A DNA stretch of 64,000 bases from an uncultured Latescibacterota bacterium (GTDB lineage Bacteria; Latescibacterota; UBA2968). The stretch covers positions 758,394 through 822,393 of the forward strand of contig OY282377.1 in NCBI GenBank assembly GCA_958295785.1. Direction: 5' to 3'. Every line of letters begins with the position of its first letter. The stretch's first letter is position 1. The translations under genes were made by a program, and so were the position numbers. The notes under the pieces were generated by a model that ran no database searches, was not told the DNA's origin, and was given only the letters and a program-made list of their open reading frames with translations. Positions 18,998 to 27,354 of this stretch are shown here, in pieces.

Positions 18998-19150
18998 TAG
19001 TTTACAGAAATAGATGGCGTTGCGGTTCGGTCACTGCGGCCAGCCATCACAGGTAGTGGGCGACGGCTCCGCGGCGGCGGTTCGTCGGTGCCAGTGCTCG
19101 CTGTCCACGAGCACGTACTGGCCGGTGCTGATGCGGGTAATATTATTACT
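18998..19150 (-). other. GC-rich spacer with a possible coding remnant at the island edge
   Basis: The DNA stays very G+C-rich to about 19135, then turns abruptly to AATATTATTACTCTAG, after which the J-protein gene has the usual local composition. On the minus strand a frame reads RISTGQYVLVDSEHWHRR before a TGA stop; it may be the tail of another gene carried with the island, but I could not name it. Confidence 0.3.
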
Positions 19151-19585
19151 CTAGAAACCGAACCAAATGAGGATCCCCAAAATTACGGTCATGCAGATCA
19201 GCAGGATGACCGTCCACTTGAACATGCGGGAAAAGCTGTTTTCGATCCTGTCTAGGCCCTCTGACATATCTTTGTGAAATTCGTCAAATTGCTGTCCAAA
19301 TTGATCGAAGGATTCTTTCATTTCCCCAAAGGACTGCTCCATTCTGTCAAAGGACTGCGTCACTTCGTCAAACTGATCGAACAATGTATCGAGATCGGAT
19401 CGCTCGCGTCCGGTCAGCACGCGATAGGCCTGGGCACCCTTCTTAAATGCCTCTTCGGCCTCTGGATTGTTCGGGTTGCGGTCGGGATGATGCTTGAGCG
19501 CGTAGCGGCGAAACGCCCGCTTGATCGTCTCTTCCGAGGCGTTCTCATCAACGCCCAAAATAAGACGGGCTTGTCGTCGTCTCAT
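19151..19585 (-). CDS. Membrane-anchored J-domain protein with coiled coil
   Basis: ATG 19585 gives a 144-residue protein. Residues 1-65 are a J domain with the HPD motif in KHHPDRNPNN, which would stimulate an Hsp70 (DnaK) ATPase. Residues 68-122 form a heptad-like array rich in Phe, Met, Asp and Gln (SFDRMEQSFGEMKESFDQF), predicted coiled coil. Residues 123-144 are a C-terminal hydrophobic helix ending in GILIWFGF, so the protein is tail-anchored with the J domain in the cytoplasm. It has no Gly/Phe or zinc domain and is not a full DnaJ. The gene stands alone, with dispersed spacer repeats upstream. Confidence 0.82.
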   Translation of the reverse strand: MRRRQARLILGVDENASEETIKRAFRRYALKHHPDRNPNNPEAEEAFKKGAQAYRVLTGRERSDLDTLFDQFDEVTQSFDRMEQSFGEMKESFDQFGQQFDEFHKDMSEGLDRIENSFSRMFKWTVILLICMTVILGILIWFGF

Positions 19586-19865
19586 AGGTTCACTCGGTGG
19601 TCGGTGGTCAGCGGTCAGGAAACCAAGCGGTAATCCCATCCATCGCTTTGGGCGGATGGGGGAGGCTGAAAGCTGAAAGCCGATAATCAAAATAACGCAC
19701 CTGAAAAGAAAACGCAAGACAGAGCAGAACAATACCCCTGCAATTTTTTTGTTTTTGCCGTGAGAGATGCCTATATTGCACCTCCACATGAAAGATTGAG
19801 AGGATAGAAACGTAGGGGCGGTGCCCCCGTGCCCGCCCGAAAAGGCAAGATATAAGGAGGCGATT

Positions 19866-20681
19866 ATGTTTTGCGACATGCAGCGACGGCAATACAGGAA
19901 GCAGGGGTTTTTTGTCGTGGATGATGCCGTGGATCCCGATATGTTGCAACCGCTGTTGGCGGCAGTGATGCGCGCCAAGCAAAAGGTGCGTTCGGGGAAA
20001 GTGGATTTGTACACCCATCGCTCGGCAGATGGCGAACCCTGGGCCATTCGCGGTTTGTTCGCGCCCGAGATGAACGAGCCGATTTTTGCCGAGTATTTGA
20101 TGTCTGAACCCGTGATGAAATACGTGCGTCCGTTTTTGGGCACGCGGTTGCAGTTGGGCGGGGCACTCATTTTCACAAATCCCTATCAGGCGGATTACGG
20201 GTTTGGTTGGCATCGAGATTTTGGGGGCAATGAACGCGACGGGTCGTATCGGGTGGAAATGAAAATTTTGAAACGCCCGCAGCGGAGTTTGAAATGGCAT
20301 TTGGCACTGGTGGATGACGAGTGTTTGCAAATTGTGCCGGGCAGTCACAAGCGGTATCGCACGGCCCATGAGCGCAGGTGCTTGTTGGAGGAACGCCACG
20401 ACGATATTTCGGGTCAATACGCCGTGCCGCTCAAGGCGGGGCAAACCGCGTTTTGGAGTGGCAATTTGATTCACCGCGGGGTGATGAAAAGAGATGTGGA
20501 ACGATTGACGCTGGCGGGCAGTTGGAGCATGTACGCGCCGGGCGGCGAACCCACCGAGACAGACCCGCGCCTGAAATGGATGCTGGCGGACAATGTGCGC
20601 GGATTTTTGCCAAAAGCGATGCGTCCGTTGTACGATCGGTGGCGGGAAGGACAAAAGGCGGATCGCGGATTAAACGGATGA
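19866..20681 (+). CDS. Phytanoyl-CoA dioxygenase-like Fe(II)/2-oxoglutarate oxygenase
   Basis: ATG 19866 follows AAGGAGG at a good distance and gives 271 residues. The iron ligands of the 2-His-1-carboxylate triad are seen as WHRDFGG (HxD, about residue 116) and NLIHRGV (distal His, about residue 202). The downstream Arg in DVERLTLAGSW may bind 2-oxoglutarate. PhyH-like enzymes hydroxylate small molecules or lipids. Two more members occur at 37891 and 38874 but with different sequence around the HxD motif. The gene is flanked on both sides by dispersed repeats and has no operon partner, so no substrate can be suggested. Confidence 0.87.
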   Translation: MFCDMQRRQYRKQGFFVVDDAVDPDMLQPLLAAVMRAKQKVRSGKVDLYTHRSADGEPWAIRGLFAPEMNEPIFAEYLMSEPVMKYVRPFLGTRLQLGGALIFTNPYQADYGFGWHRDFGGNERDGSYRVEMKILKRPQRSLKWHLALVDDECLQIVPGSHKRYRTAHERRCLLEERHDDISGQYAVPLKAGQTAFWSGNLIHRGVMKRDVERLTLAGSWSMYAPGGEPTETDPRLKWMLADNVRGFLPKAMRPLYDRWREGQKADRGLNG

Positions 20682-20966
20682 CACGGATTACGCGGATGAA
20701 AGGCGAAAGAAGTGCAAAGTGCAGAGTGCAAATGACCGCTAAAAATCAGCTATCGGCTATCAGTCCCCGCCCAACCCCAAAAGCGAAAAGCAACCGCATA
20801 GGGACGCATAAGAAAGATACAAGGATAGAAACGTAGGGGCGATGCCCCGTGCTCGCCCGAAAAGGCAAGATACAAGGCGGATCGCGGATTAAACGGATTG
20901 CGCGGATGAAAGGCAAAGGCAAGAGGCCAGGATAGAAACGTAGGGGCGATGCCCCCGTGCTCGCCC
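20655..20966. repeat. Dispersed-repeat block, 354-base gene-free gap
   Basis: The gap between the oxygenase and the enolase-superfamily gene holds two GGCGGATCGCGGATTAAACGG repeats (20657 and 20877). It also has two GTAGGGGCGATGCCCC/GTGCTCGCCC palindromes (20833-20858 and 20940-20966) and a CAGCTATCGGCTATCAGTCC spacer motif. Identical short strings such as GGATAGAAACGTAGGGGC recur next to each palindrome. No gene was found. Confidence 0.75.
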
Positions 20967-21035
20967 GAAGATACGAGACTTAAGAAGGACTAGGGCATGG
21001 TGTGGACGGATGGGCTGACAACTGAAAGCTGTTTT

Positions 21036-22145
21036 ATGAAAATTACCGATGTCGAAGCCATTCACTTGCGGTTGCCCAAAATTGTGGAGGCAGCCGATGG
21101 GACGCAGGATTGCCTGATCGTGCGCGTGCAGACCGATGCGGGCATTGTGGGCTTGGGCGAGGTGGTGTCGTGTTCTTATGTGGGCAAAGCGGTGATTGAA
21201 GCCCCTCGCTCTGCGCCGTTTCGCCATGGATTGGCGGCGATTGTCACCGGGATGGACGCGCTCGATTTGGATGCGATTCACAATGCGATGATCCAAGGGG
21301 TGTCGTGGTACGGCCCAGGCGGTGTGGCGCGGCACGCGATGAGCGGCGTTGATATGGCACTGTGGGATATTCGGGGCAAGGTGGAAGGCAAACCCGTGCG
21401 GAAATTGTTGCGGGAAGATGCGGCAGATGCGGTGCCCGCTTATGCGAGTGTGTTGTGGCCCGAGCGTCCGGAATTGGTGCGGGAATCTGCCGAGCAATTT
21501 ACCGCGCAGGGGTATCGGGCCGTGAAGTACGGTTGGGCGCCGATGGGGCCAGATGCGGCGTTGGACGAGGCACTGGTGGCCGCGGCGAGAGAGGCTTTAG
21601 GCCCGGATGTGAATTTGATGGTGGATGCTGGTCGTGCGTGGGATGCCGAAACCGCGCTGGGCCGCGTGGCGAGATTTGAGAAATACAATGTGTTTTGGCT
21701 GGAGGAGCCGCTGCATCCCTTTGATGTGAAGGGGTATCGCGACGTGTCGACGCAGTCGTCCATTCCGATAGCAGGGGGTGAGGCGATGACATTGGTGGGC
21801 GAATACGCGGATTTGTTGCACAATGGGAAAATTCATTTTGTGCAACCCGATCTGGGGCGCGTGGGCGGTATTACCGGCGCGCTGGCGATTGCGCGTTTGG
21901 CAAACGAGACGGGCGCACGGGCCGTGCCGCATGCGTATGGCACCGGCGTGTTGTTGGCCGCGTCAGCGCAATGGGCCGCGGCGAGCGAACAGCCCCTGAC
22001 AGAATACACGCGAGCACCATCGCCCTTGGCGCGCAATCTGGCGCGGCACGGAATGGCGTTTCGAGATGGCGCGTTGTGTCTGACGGATGACCCCGGACTG
22101 GGCATGGCGTTGGATGAAGATGTGGTGGCAAAGTTCAGGGTGTGA
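21036..22145 (+). CDS. Mandelate racemase/muconate lactonizing enzyme-family protein (enolase superfamily)
   Basis: ATG 21036 is chosen because the protein then opens MKITDVEAIHLRL, the usual first strand of the capping domain; length 369. The barrel carries the three metal ligands in LMVDAGRAWD, FWLEEPLHP and IAGGEAMT, and a likely general base His in AVPHAYGTG. On the opposite face the usual KxK/KxH is VKYG, so one acid/base residue may differ. Such enzymes abstract a proton alpha to a carboxylate in acid-sugar dehydration or racemisation. This fits a genome rich in sugar-acid enzymes, but the substrate is unknown. The gene lies alone between repeat-filled spacers. Confidence 0.88.
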   Translation: MKITDVEAIHLRLPKIVEAADGTQDCLIVRVQTDAGIVGLGEVVSCSYVGKAVIEAPRSAPFRHGLAAIVTGMDALDLDAIHNAMIQGVSWYGPGGVARHAMSGVDMALWDIRGKVEGKPVRKLLREDAADAVPAYASVLWPERPELVRESAEQFTAQGYRAVKYGWAPMGPDAALDEALVAAAREALGPDVNLMVDAGRAWDAETALGRVARFEKYNVFWLEEPLHPFDVKGYRDVSTQSSIPIAGGEAMTLVGEYADLLHNGKIHFVQPDLGRVGGITGALAIARLANETGARAVPHAYGTGVLLAASAQWAAASEQPLTEYTRAPSPLARNLARHGMAFRDGALCLTDDPGLGMALDEDVVAKFRV

Positions 22146-22395
22146 GATGAGGCAGTGGTCATACAAATCTACTAATCTACGAATCAGTGAATCGAAAGGC
22201 GCAGTGGTTGGGCGGGGACTGACCGCTGATTTTAGGGGTGGTATTAGGGGCAGGCCCCTGTGCTTGCCCTGCCCCCGTGCCCGCTTGAAGCGAGAGGCGA
22301 CGAACGTTGTAACCGAAAAGAGTTTGCAAATGAAAACAAAAGGCCGAGAATCAGTTTGCGTGCATGTACCCTGTGCAAAGCGAGGAGGAATAACA

Positions 22396-23502
22396 ATGCG
22401 GTTTCGGCGATGGTGTCTTGGCGTTTTGATGATGGCGGCACTTGTGGGCTGCCAAACGCTCGATAGTCACGCGGAAACCAAGGTGTACAATTTCAGCGGA
22501 TTTACCGGGGTGCGCGCCAGTGCCGCTGTCGATGTCGAACTCACACAGGGCGAGGCTTTCAGGGTGGTGGTCGATACTGAGGATGGGGATTTCAGCGGCT
22601 TGGAACTCGAGGTGAAAGATGGCTTGCTCATTGCCACGCGACCCGAGAAGCTATGAAAAAATAAGACTTTATCGATCCGGCGCGTGGATGGGCGGCGCGT
22701 TGTCGAAATAGATGGCGAATCCGTCCCCACCTACACGGTGCGCGTCACGGCGCCCCGTATTGACCATCTCGGCGCGTCTGTGAGCAGCATTGTAATGGCG
22801 GATCGGATCGAAACCCGAAAGTTGGACATCGAGGCTTCTTCCTCGGGTGATATTCGCGCCAAGATCGCGGGCGGCGATGTGTCTGTGGGTGCGAGCAGCA
22901 GTGGCGATGTGCATGTGTCGGGAACGTGTGACAAATTGGACATAGACGCGAACAGCAGTGCGGATGTGAGGGCGGACGATCTCACTTGTCAGCAGGGCGT
23001 TTTGAAGGCTTCTTCTTCGGGTGATATTCGCGCCAAGATCGCAGGCGGCGATGTGTCTGTGGATGCGAGTAGCAGTGGCGATGTGCATGTGTCGGGAACG
23101 TGTGACAAATTGGACATAGACGCGAACAGCAGTGCGGATGTGAGGGCGGACGATCTCACTTGTCAGCAGGGCGTTTTGAAGGCTTCTTCTTCGGGTGATA
23201 TTCGCGCCAAGATCGCGGGTGGCGATGTGTCTGTGGATGCGGGCAGCGGTGGCGATGTGCATGTGTCGGGAACGTGTGACAAGTTGGACATAGAGGCGAA
23301 CAGCAGTGCGGATGTGAAGGCGGATAAGCTCACATGCCGGCGGGGCGATTTACAAGCATCCAGCGGTGCGGATATTGTCGTGCGGTTGACCGACACGGTG
23401 ACGGCCCACGCCAATTCTGGCGGCAATATTGTGGTGCGCGGCGGTGCAACGCCAATTAAGGTAAAAGAAACGAGTGGCGGCGATGTCTCGATCCGAGATT
23501 GA
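22396..23502 (+). pseudogene. GIN-domain (DUF2807-like) lipoprotein interrupted by an in-frame TGA
   Basis: ATG 22396 follows CGAGGAGGAATAACA and starts a lipoprotein signal with lipobox LVGC. The next part, VYNFSGFTGVRASAAVDVEL, is typical of the start of head-GIN/DUF2807 adhesin-like domains. At 22654-22656 the frame meets TGA after RPEKL. Without any shift it then continues KNKTLSIRRVDG and runs 282 more codons to 23502, so the two parts are one gene with one stop codon. The tail is a right-handed-helix-like array of Ser/Gly/Asp/Val units including three near-identical 58-residue repeats. It would sit at the cell surface or periplasmic face. TGG to TGA (Trp) is the simplest cause. Neighbouring genes end with TGA, so UGA is a stop here. 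Confidence 0.75.
22847..23368 (+). repeat. Three tandem 174-bp repeats in the GIN-like lipoprotein gene
   Basis: The string GTGATATTCGCGCCAAGATC recurs at 22847, 23021 and 23195, exactly 174 bases (58 codons) apart, and the units are nearly identical. They encode the SSGDIRAKIAGGDVSV / DVHVSGTCDKLDI / ADVRADDLTC segments, each with two Cys. Near identity implies recent duplication or ongoing conversion; a fourth, diverged half unit follows. Confidence 0.9.
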
Positions 23503-23538
23503 CTAGCCCGAAGTTCGTCCTTTTAGAAAGGTGGCAGA

Positions 23539-24402
23539 ATGGCTTCTGTAAAAGAGACCTACAAGTTTGACGAATTGACTTGGGCCGAGGTGAATGAGGC
23601 CGTGGAGATGGGGAAAATCCCGATTCTTCCAACCGGCGCGGTCGAGCAACACGGGCATCATTTGCCCTTGAAGGTCGATCATCTGTGCGCCAATGCCGTG
23701 GCGACAGAAGGCGCGCGTCTCAAACCGGAATACAGCTTGGTGTTGCCGCCTGTGAGTTACGGGTATGTGCATCACGTCATGGATTTTCCCGGCTCGTTGA
23801 ATATTCACTACGAACACTTTATTCAATACGTGCTGGACATTTGCAAAAGCCTGGCCTATCACGGCTTCAAAAAAATGATTCTCGTCAATGGGCACGGGTC
23901 CAATCACAATCTGGTCGAGATGGTCGCACGCCGCACCATTTTAGAAACAGACGCGAGTTGTGCGTTTTGCTCGTGGTGGCAATTGCTCAAGGTGAATCCC
24001 GACTTTGACGCAAAATGGCGCGAGAGTGTGTTTCCGGGCGGGTGTTCGCATGCGGGCGAGTTGGAAACGTCGATGTTGCTCTATTTGTCGCCCGAGAGCG
24101 TGCGGAAGGATAAAATCAAGAGCGAGATTGCCAAGACCAATAAGCGGAAGTCCAAATTTATCTGGACGGATCTGTTCGCCCGAGGGCCTGTCGGCTTGGT
24201 GGAATGGACGAGTCAGTATTCGGATTCGGGCGTGATGGGCGAGGCCGAGAAAGCAACCGCAGAGAAGGGCAAAATTGTGTTTGAAGAGGCGAGCAAAAAT
24301 CTGGCGCGATTTGTCGAAGAATATTATCATCAAAAAGTTGAGGCACCCACCCAACACCAAGCGCAAGAACCGACATTCCCGTTGTCGTTTACCAGTCATT
24401 AG
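23539..24402 (+). CDS. Creatininase-family amidohydrolase
   Basis: A 287-residue metal-dependent amidohydrolase of the creatininase fold. The metal ligands cluster in LPTGAVEQHGHHLPL (Glu and His) and VDHLCAN (Asp), with a later NGHGSNHN loop and GCSHAGELETSMLL (His, Glu). Family members open cyclic amides or formamides in creatinine, riboflavin or F420-type and mycofactocin metabolism. A GGTGG-type ribosome site lies before ATG 23539. The FAH-family hydrolase begins 11 bases after its stop, so the two are probably cotranscribed and may act in one catabolic route for a small metabolite. The exact substrate is not readable. Confidence 0.9.
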   Translation: MASVKETYKFDELTWAEVNEAVEMGKIPILPTGAVEQHGHHLPLKVDHLCANAVATEGARLKPEYSLVLPPVSYGYVHHVMDFPGSLNIHYEHFIQYVLDICKSLAYHGFKKMILVNGHGSNHNLVEMVARRTILETDASCAFCSWWQLLKVNPDFDAKWRESVFPGGCSHAGELETSMLLYLSPESVRKDKIKSEIAKTNKRKSKFIWTDLFARGPVGLVEWTSQYSDSGVMGEAEKATAEKGKIVFEEASKNLARFVEEYYHQKVEAPTQHQAQEPTFPLSFTSH

Positions 24403-24413
24403 AGGAGGAAAGC

Positions 24414-25385
24414 ATGAAACTCGCGACGTATGTCGTTGGCAACCGAGAAGCCATTGGCGCGGTGGTCGCAGATGGCGCACTGATCGTCGATCTCGCCGCC
24501 GCAGATGGCGCGTTGGCGCGGTTGGAGAACCGCGAAGCGCGTCCCTTTTTTTCCGATATGTTGACCCTATTGGAGGCCGGAGCCAAAGGGCTATCTGCGG
24601 CAAAGCAGGCGGCGGCAGATGCAGAAAAGCGGTTGAATGGCACGCCCGATGGGAAGATGGGTTTTGCGGTTGACGAGGTCAAATTGCACGCGCCCGTGCC
24701 CAATCCGCGCAAGTTGTTTTGCTTGGCGGGCAATTATCAGGATCACATTGAAGAGAGCGGAAATGTGAAGATGCAAATTCAGGACAAGGAAACGCCGCGC
24801 GTGTTTATGAAGCCGCCGTCGTCAACGGTGATCGGGCCGGGGGATCACATTTTGATTCCCCCCATTGCGCGAGGGGTCGATTGGGAGGGCGAGTTGGCCG
24901 TGGTGATGGGCCAAAAGGCAAAGGGCATAAGGGCCGAAGACGCGCTGGAGTACGTGGCGGGTTATACGGTGATGAACGATGTGTCCGAGCGCAAGTTGCA
25001 AATCAAGCAGCGCACAGACAGCCGACCGAGAGACGAATGGTTCGATTGGCTGAACGGCAAATGGCTGGATACGTTCGCGCCGCAAGGCCCGTGGATGGTC
25101 ACCGCAGACGAAATCCCCGATCCGCAGACGCTCGACATCAGTACGTATGTGAATGGCGACCGCAAGCAACACAACAACACGGGGCAGATGTTGTATCCGG
25201 TGAATAAAATTATCGAATATATTTCGGCGATTATCACACTCGAGCCCGGGGATCTGATCAGCACGGGTACGATTTCGGGCGTGGGCAATACCACGGGGAC
25301 GTACATGCAACCGGGCGACCGCGTGGAGATCGAGATTTCGGGCATTGGACGGTTGGAAAATCCAGTGGCTGCGAGTGAGAAATAA
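24414..25385 (+). CDS. Fumarylacetoacetate hydrolase-family protein
   Basis: A 323-residue FAH-superfamily enzyme. GAGGAGG precedes ATG 24414. The N-terminal small domain leads to the catalytic barrel with LFCLAGNYQDHIEE (His), GVDWEGELAVVMG (Glu ligands) and VMNDVSERKLQ, and ends in LEPGDLISTGTISGVGN, a hallmark of the family. Members cleave or hydrate beta-diketones and 2-oxo acids (acylpyruvases, 2-oxo-3-deoxy sugar-acid dehydratases). Adjacent creatininase suggests a short catabolic operon. In acid-sugar utilising bacteria such proteins often act on 2-keto-3-deoxy acids, which is a plausible but unproven role. Confidence 0.9.
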   Translation: MKLATYVVGNREAIGAVVADGALIVDLAAADGALARLENREARPFFSDMLTLLEAGAKGLSAAKQAAADAEKRLNGTPDGKMGFAVDEVKLHAPVPNPRKLFCLAGNYQDHIEESGNVKMQIQDKETPRVFMKPPSSTVIGPGDHILIPPIARGVDWEGELAVVMGQKAKGIRAEDALEYVAGYTVMNDVSERKLQIKQRTDSRPRDEWFDWLNGKWLDTFAPQGPWMVTADEIPDPQTLDISTYVNGDRKQHNNTGQMLYPVNKIIEYISAIITLEPGDLISTGTISGVGNTTGTYMQPGDRVEIEISGIGRLENPVAASEK

Positions 25386-25730
25386 GATGCAGTGGTCAGT
25401 GGTCAGGCCCCATATCTCCACCCCAAGGCAATGTATGTGCTGACCGCTAACCGCTGATTGCTAATACTAAATTGATTTTCTGTTGGCCTGATATGATGCG
25501 CTATGTTGCCAGCAAGCGATCCCCTTGCCGTTACGCAGTCATTCAGAGAAGCCATTGCAACCAGGCCATCCCAAAAGACCCTCGGAAAAAGCCATCACGC
25601 ACAGCGTGCAAGGCCGTCTCGCAACCCACGTTCATAGGGCAACCCACCTTGCAGGCCAGCGCATGTGGTGTGTGTGCAACGAAGTACTTTGCGCTGTGCC
25701 AGCCTCTCGGCGCATGAGAGCGGCATTTTT

Positions 25731-26290
25731 GAACTGCGGGGGCAGTGGGAAGCCATGATGGGCACAACGCCTTGGGCTGGCGACGTGCGCTCAGACTCTA
25801 ATTACCCAGCGACGCATATTTCTTGGAATGACGCGCAGGAATTTATCCGTCGTCTAAACGAGTGGTCAGGTTCGGATGTCTATCGTTTGCCGAGTGAGGC
25901 CGAGTGGGAGTATGCGTGTCGGGCAGGCACGTCGACGCGTTGGTCACATGGGGACGATGTAAGCCAATTGAAGCATTATGCGTGGTTTGGCGGAGTGGTA
26001 GAGGGGTGGATGGGTGTGCAGTTGGTGGGGACCAAGCGTGCAAACCCATGGGGATTATATGACATGCACGGGAATGTATGGGAATGGGTGCAGGATTGTT
26101 TTAATGATAGCTATTCAGGTGCGCCGAATGACGGTTCAGCGTGGGAACGTGGCGATTGCTCTAAGCTCGTGTTGCGTGGCAGTTCTTGGAGCGGCAGATC
26201 CGTGAAACAACTCTCGGTGCTCCGCTGCAGGAGCACCACCGGAGTCCGGGACGACCCTCAATGGTGTTCGAGTTGCCCGGCGTTTTTAGG
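25731..26290 (+). pseudogene. Formylglycine-generating-enzyme/SUMF1-like fragment, 5' truncated and frameshifted
   Basis: The frame reads LRGQWEAMMGTTPW, THISWNDAQEFIRRLNE, YRLPSEAEWEYACRAGT and WGLYDMHGNVWEW, the core of the FGE-sulfatase/C-type-lectin fold. The usual N-terminal part with the 'G.F.MG' start is missing: upstream DNA (25386-25730) holds a GGTCAGTGGTCAGG repeat and nothing coding I can support. Near the end LVLRGSSWSGRSV runs out of frame; the natural ending NGVRVARRF followed by TAG is present in another frame at about 26262-26290. So both ends are damaged. FGE-fold proteins are also common diversity-generating-retroelement targets, but no reverse transcriptase or template is in this window. 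Confidence 0.75.
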
Positions 26291-26385
26291 TCTTGCCTCT
26301 TTACCTCTTTACCTCTTTTGTTTTTCTGGGGGGAAAGGGTGTGGATTTTGTAGAGAAGTCTTGCGTGCCCCTGCCGAGGTTCCCC

Positions 26386-27234
26386 ATGCCCAAAAATCCA
26401 TTCTGTGAATTTGACCGGGTGCTCTCATCCGAGATGAACCCTGAGAAGCGCGTCAGTGGCTTGTTATCGACAACGCGCAATCCGTTCGTGGAATTTGCCG
26501 AAAGCGCGCACAAAAAGCGCGTTTTGCCCATGGATGAGATTTTGGCGTCGCACGCCTCGGCAATGGATCGCTTGACAGACGCCTATCGCGCACTCGTCGC
26601 CGAATGCGTGGGCGAGGGGCTGTGGCAAGCCAATCGCGAGACCATTGAGATGACCTATCGCACGGCGTCTCGGATCGTGGGCGAGATCGATTGGGAAATG
26701 GCCGACGTGGAAGCGTTTTGCACTCACGCCTTGCAAAGCAATGATGCGGCTTTTTTTGTGATCGAACCCCTCGGCCTGTTCTTGTCGGCCTTTTGCAACG
26801 CATCGTCCCAAGCGGAAATTTGCCTCGACCTCGCGGGTTGCGATTTGCGCTTGACCCTGATGGGCTATCGCCTTCGCAAAGGCGTCTCGCTCACTATCGC
26901 GGGCGATTTGGGCGACCTGACGGGCATTTCGCTGATGGGCGGTCACTTAAAAATCGAGGGCAGTGTGCGCCACTATCTCGGCGCGGGGATGACCGCAGGA
27001 CGGATCGCAGTGTCGGGCAATGCCGGCAAATCTATCGGCGAGCAAATGACGGGTGGCGAAATCCACATCAGCGGGCGTTTGGGAGGCATAGGCCATGCCC
27101 AAGGCGGCGCGGTTTATCACCGTCAACAGATACTCAGAGGAACAGGGATTAAGAGTGGAGAGTGGAGAGTGGAGAGCAGCACCGCCTCTCATCCTACAAA
27201 TTCTGATTCAAAAGGGCAGAAGGACGGGGACTGA
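26386..27234 (+). CDS. GXGXG-repeat beta-helix protein (GltB C-terminal/FwdC-like)
   Basis: ATG 26386 (MPKNPFCEFDRV) gives about 282 residues. The first half, to about residue 140, is helical and unrecognised. From about residue 165 the protein has repeated Gly-rich turns, GYRLRKGVSLTIAGDLGD, GAGMTAGRIAVSGNAGKSIG and GGEIHISGRLGG, the right-handed beta-helix of the GXGXG domain found in glutamate synthase and formylmethanofuran dehydrogenase subunit C. There it is structural and helps channel intermediates. The C-terminal 35 residues run into spacer-repeat DNA and are probably not conserved. A VWA protein follows 120 bases on. Function unknown. Confidence 0.68.
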   Translation: MPKNPFCEFDRVLSSEMNPEKRVSGLLSTTRNPFVEFAESAHKKRVLPMDEILASHASAMDRLTDAYRALVAECVGEGLWQANRETIEMTYRTASRIVGEIDWEMADVEAFCTHALQSNDAAFFVIEPLGLFLSAFCNASSQAEICLDLAGCDLRLTLMGYRLRKGVSLTIAGDLGDLTGISLMGGHLKIEGSVRHYLGAGMTAGRIAVSGNAGKSIGEQMTGGEIHISGRLGGIGHAQGGAVYHRQQILRGTGIKSGEWRVESSTASHPTNSDSKGQKDGD

Positions 27235-27354
27235 CCACTGACCACTGATTTTCGGGCGAGCACGGGGGCATCGCCCCTACGATTGCCGTTCATGCTGAAA
27301 ATCCCGATCCGCTTTTTGGGGCGGTGGGGCGGACGAACCACTGACCACTGACTT
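27223..27354. repeat. Dispersed-repeat spacer before the VWA gene
   Basis: Two CTGACCACTGACCACTGA-type units (at 27231 and about 27337) surround a reverse copy of the GGGCGAGCACGGGGGC/GCCCCTAC palindrome at 27254-27280. The end of the upstream gene's reading frame lies inside this repeat DNA. Confidence 0.75.

Noticed and set aside
22654-22656. UGA recoded as an amino acid across the genome
   Set aside because: Other genes in the window end properly at TGA (for example 7225-7227) with the next gene following, so the standard stop meaning holds.
22847-23368. CRISPR-like array
   Set aside because: The 174-bp units are contiguous without unique spacers and stay in the protein frame, so they are coding repeats.
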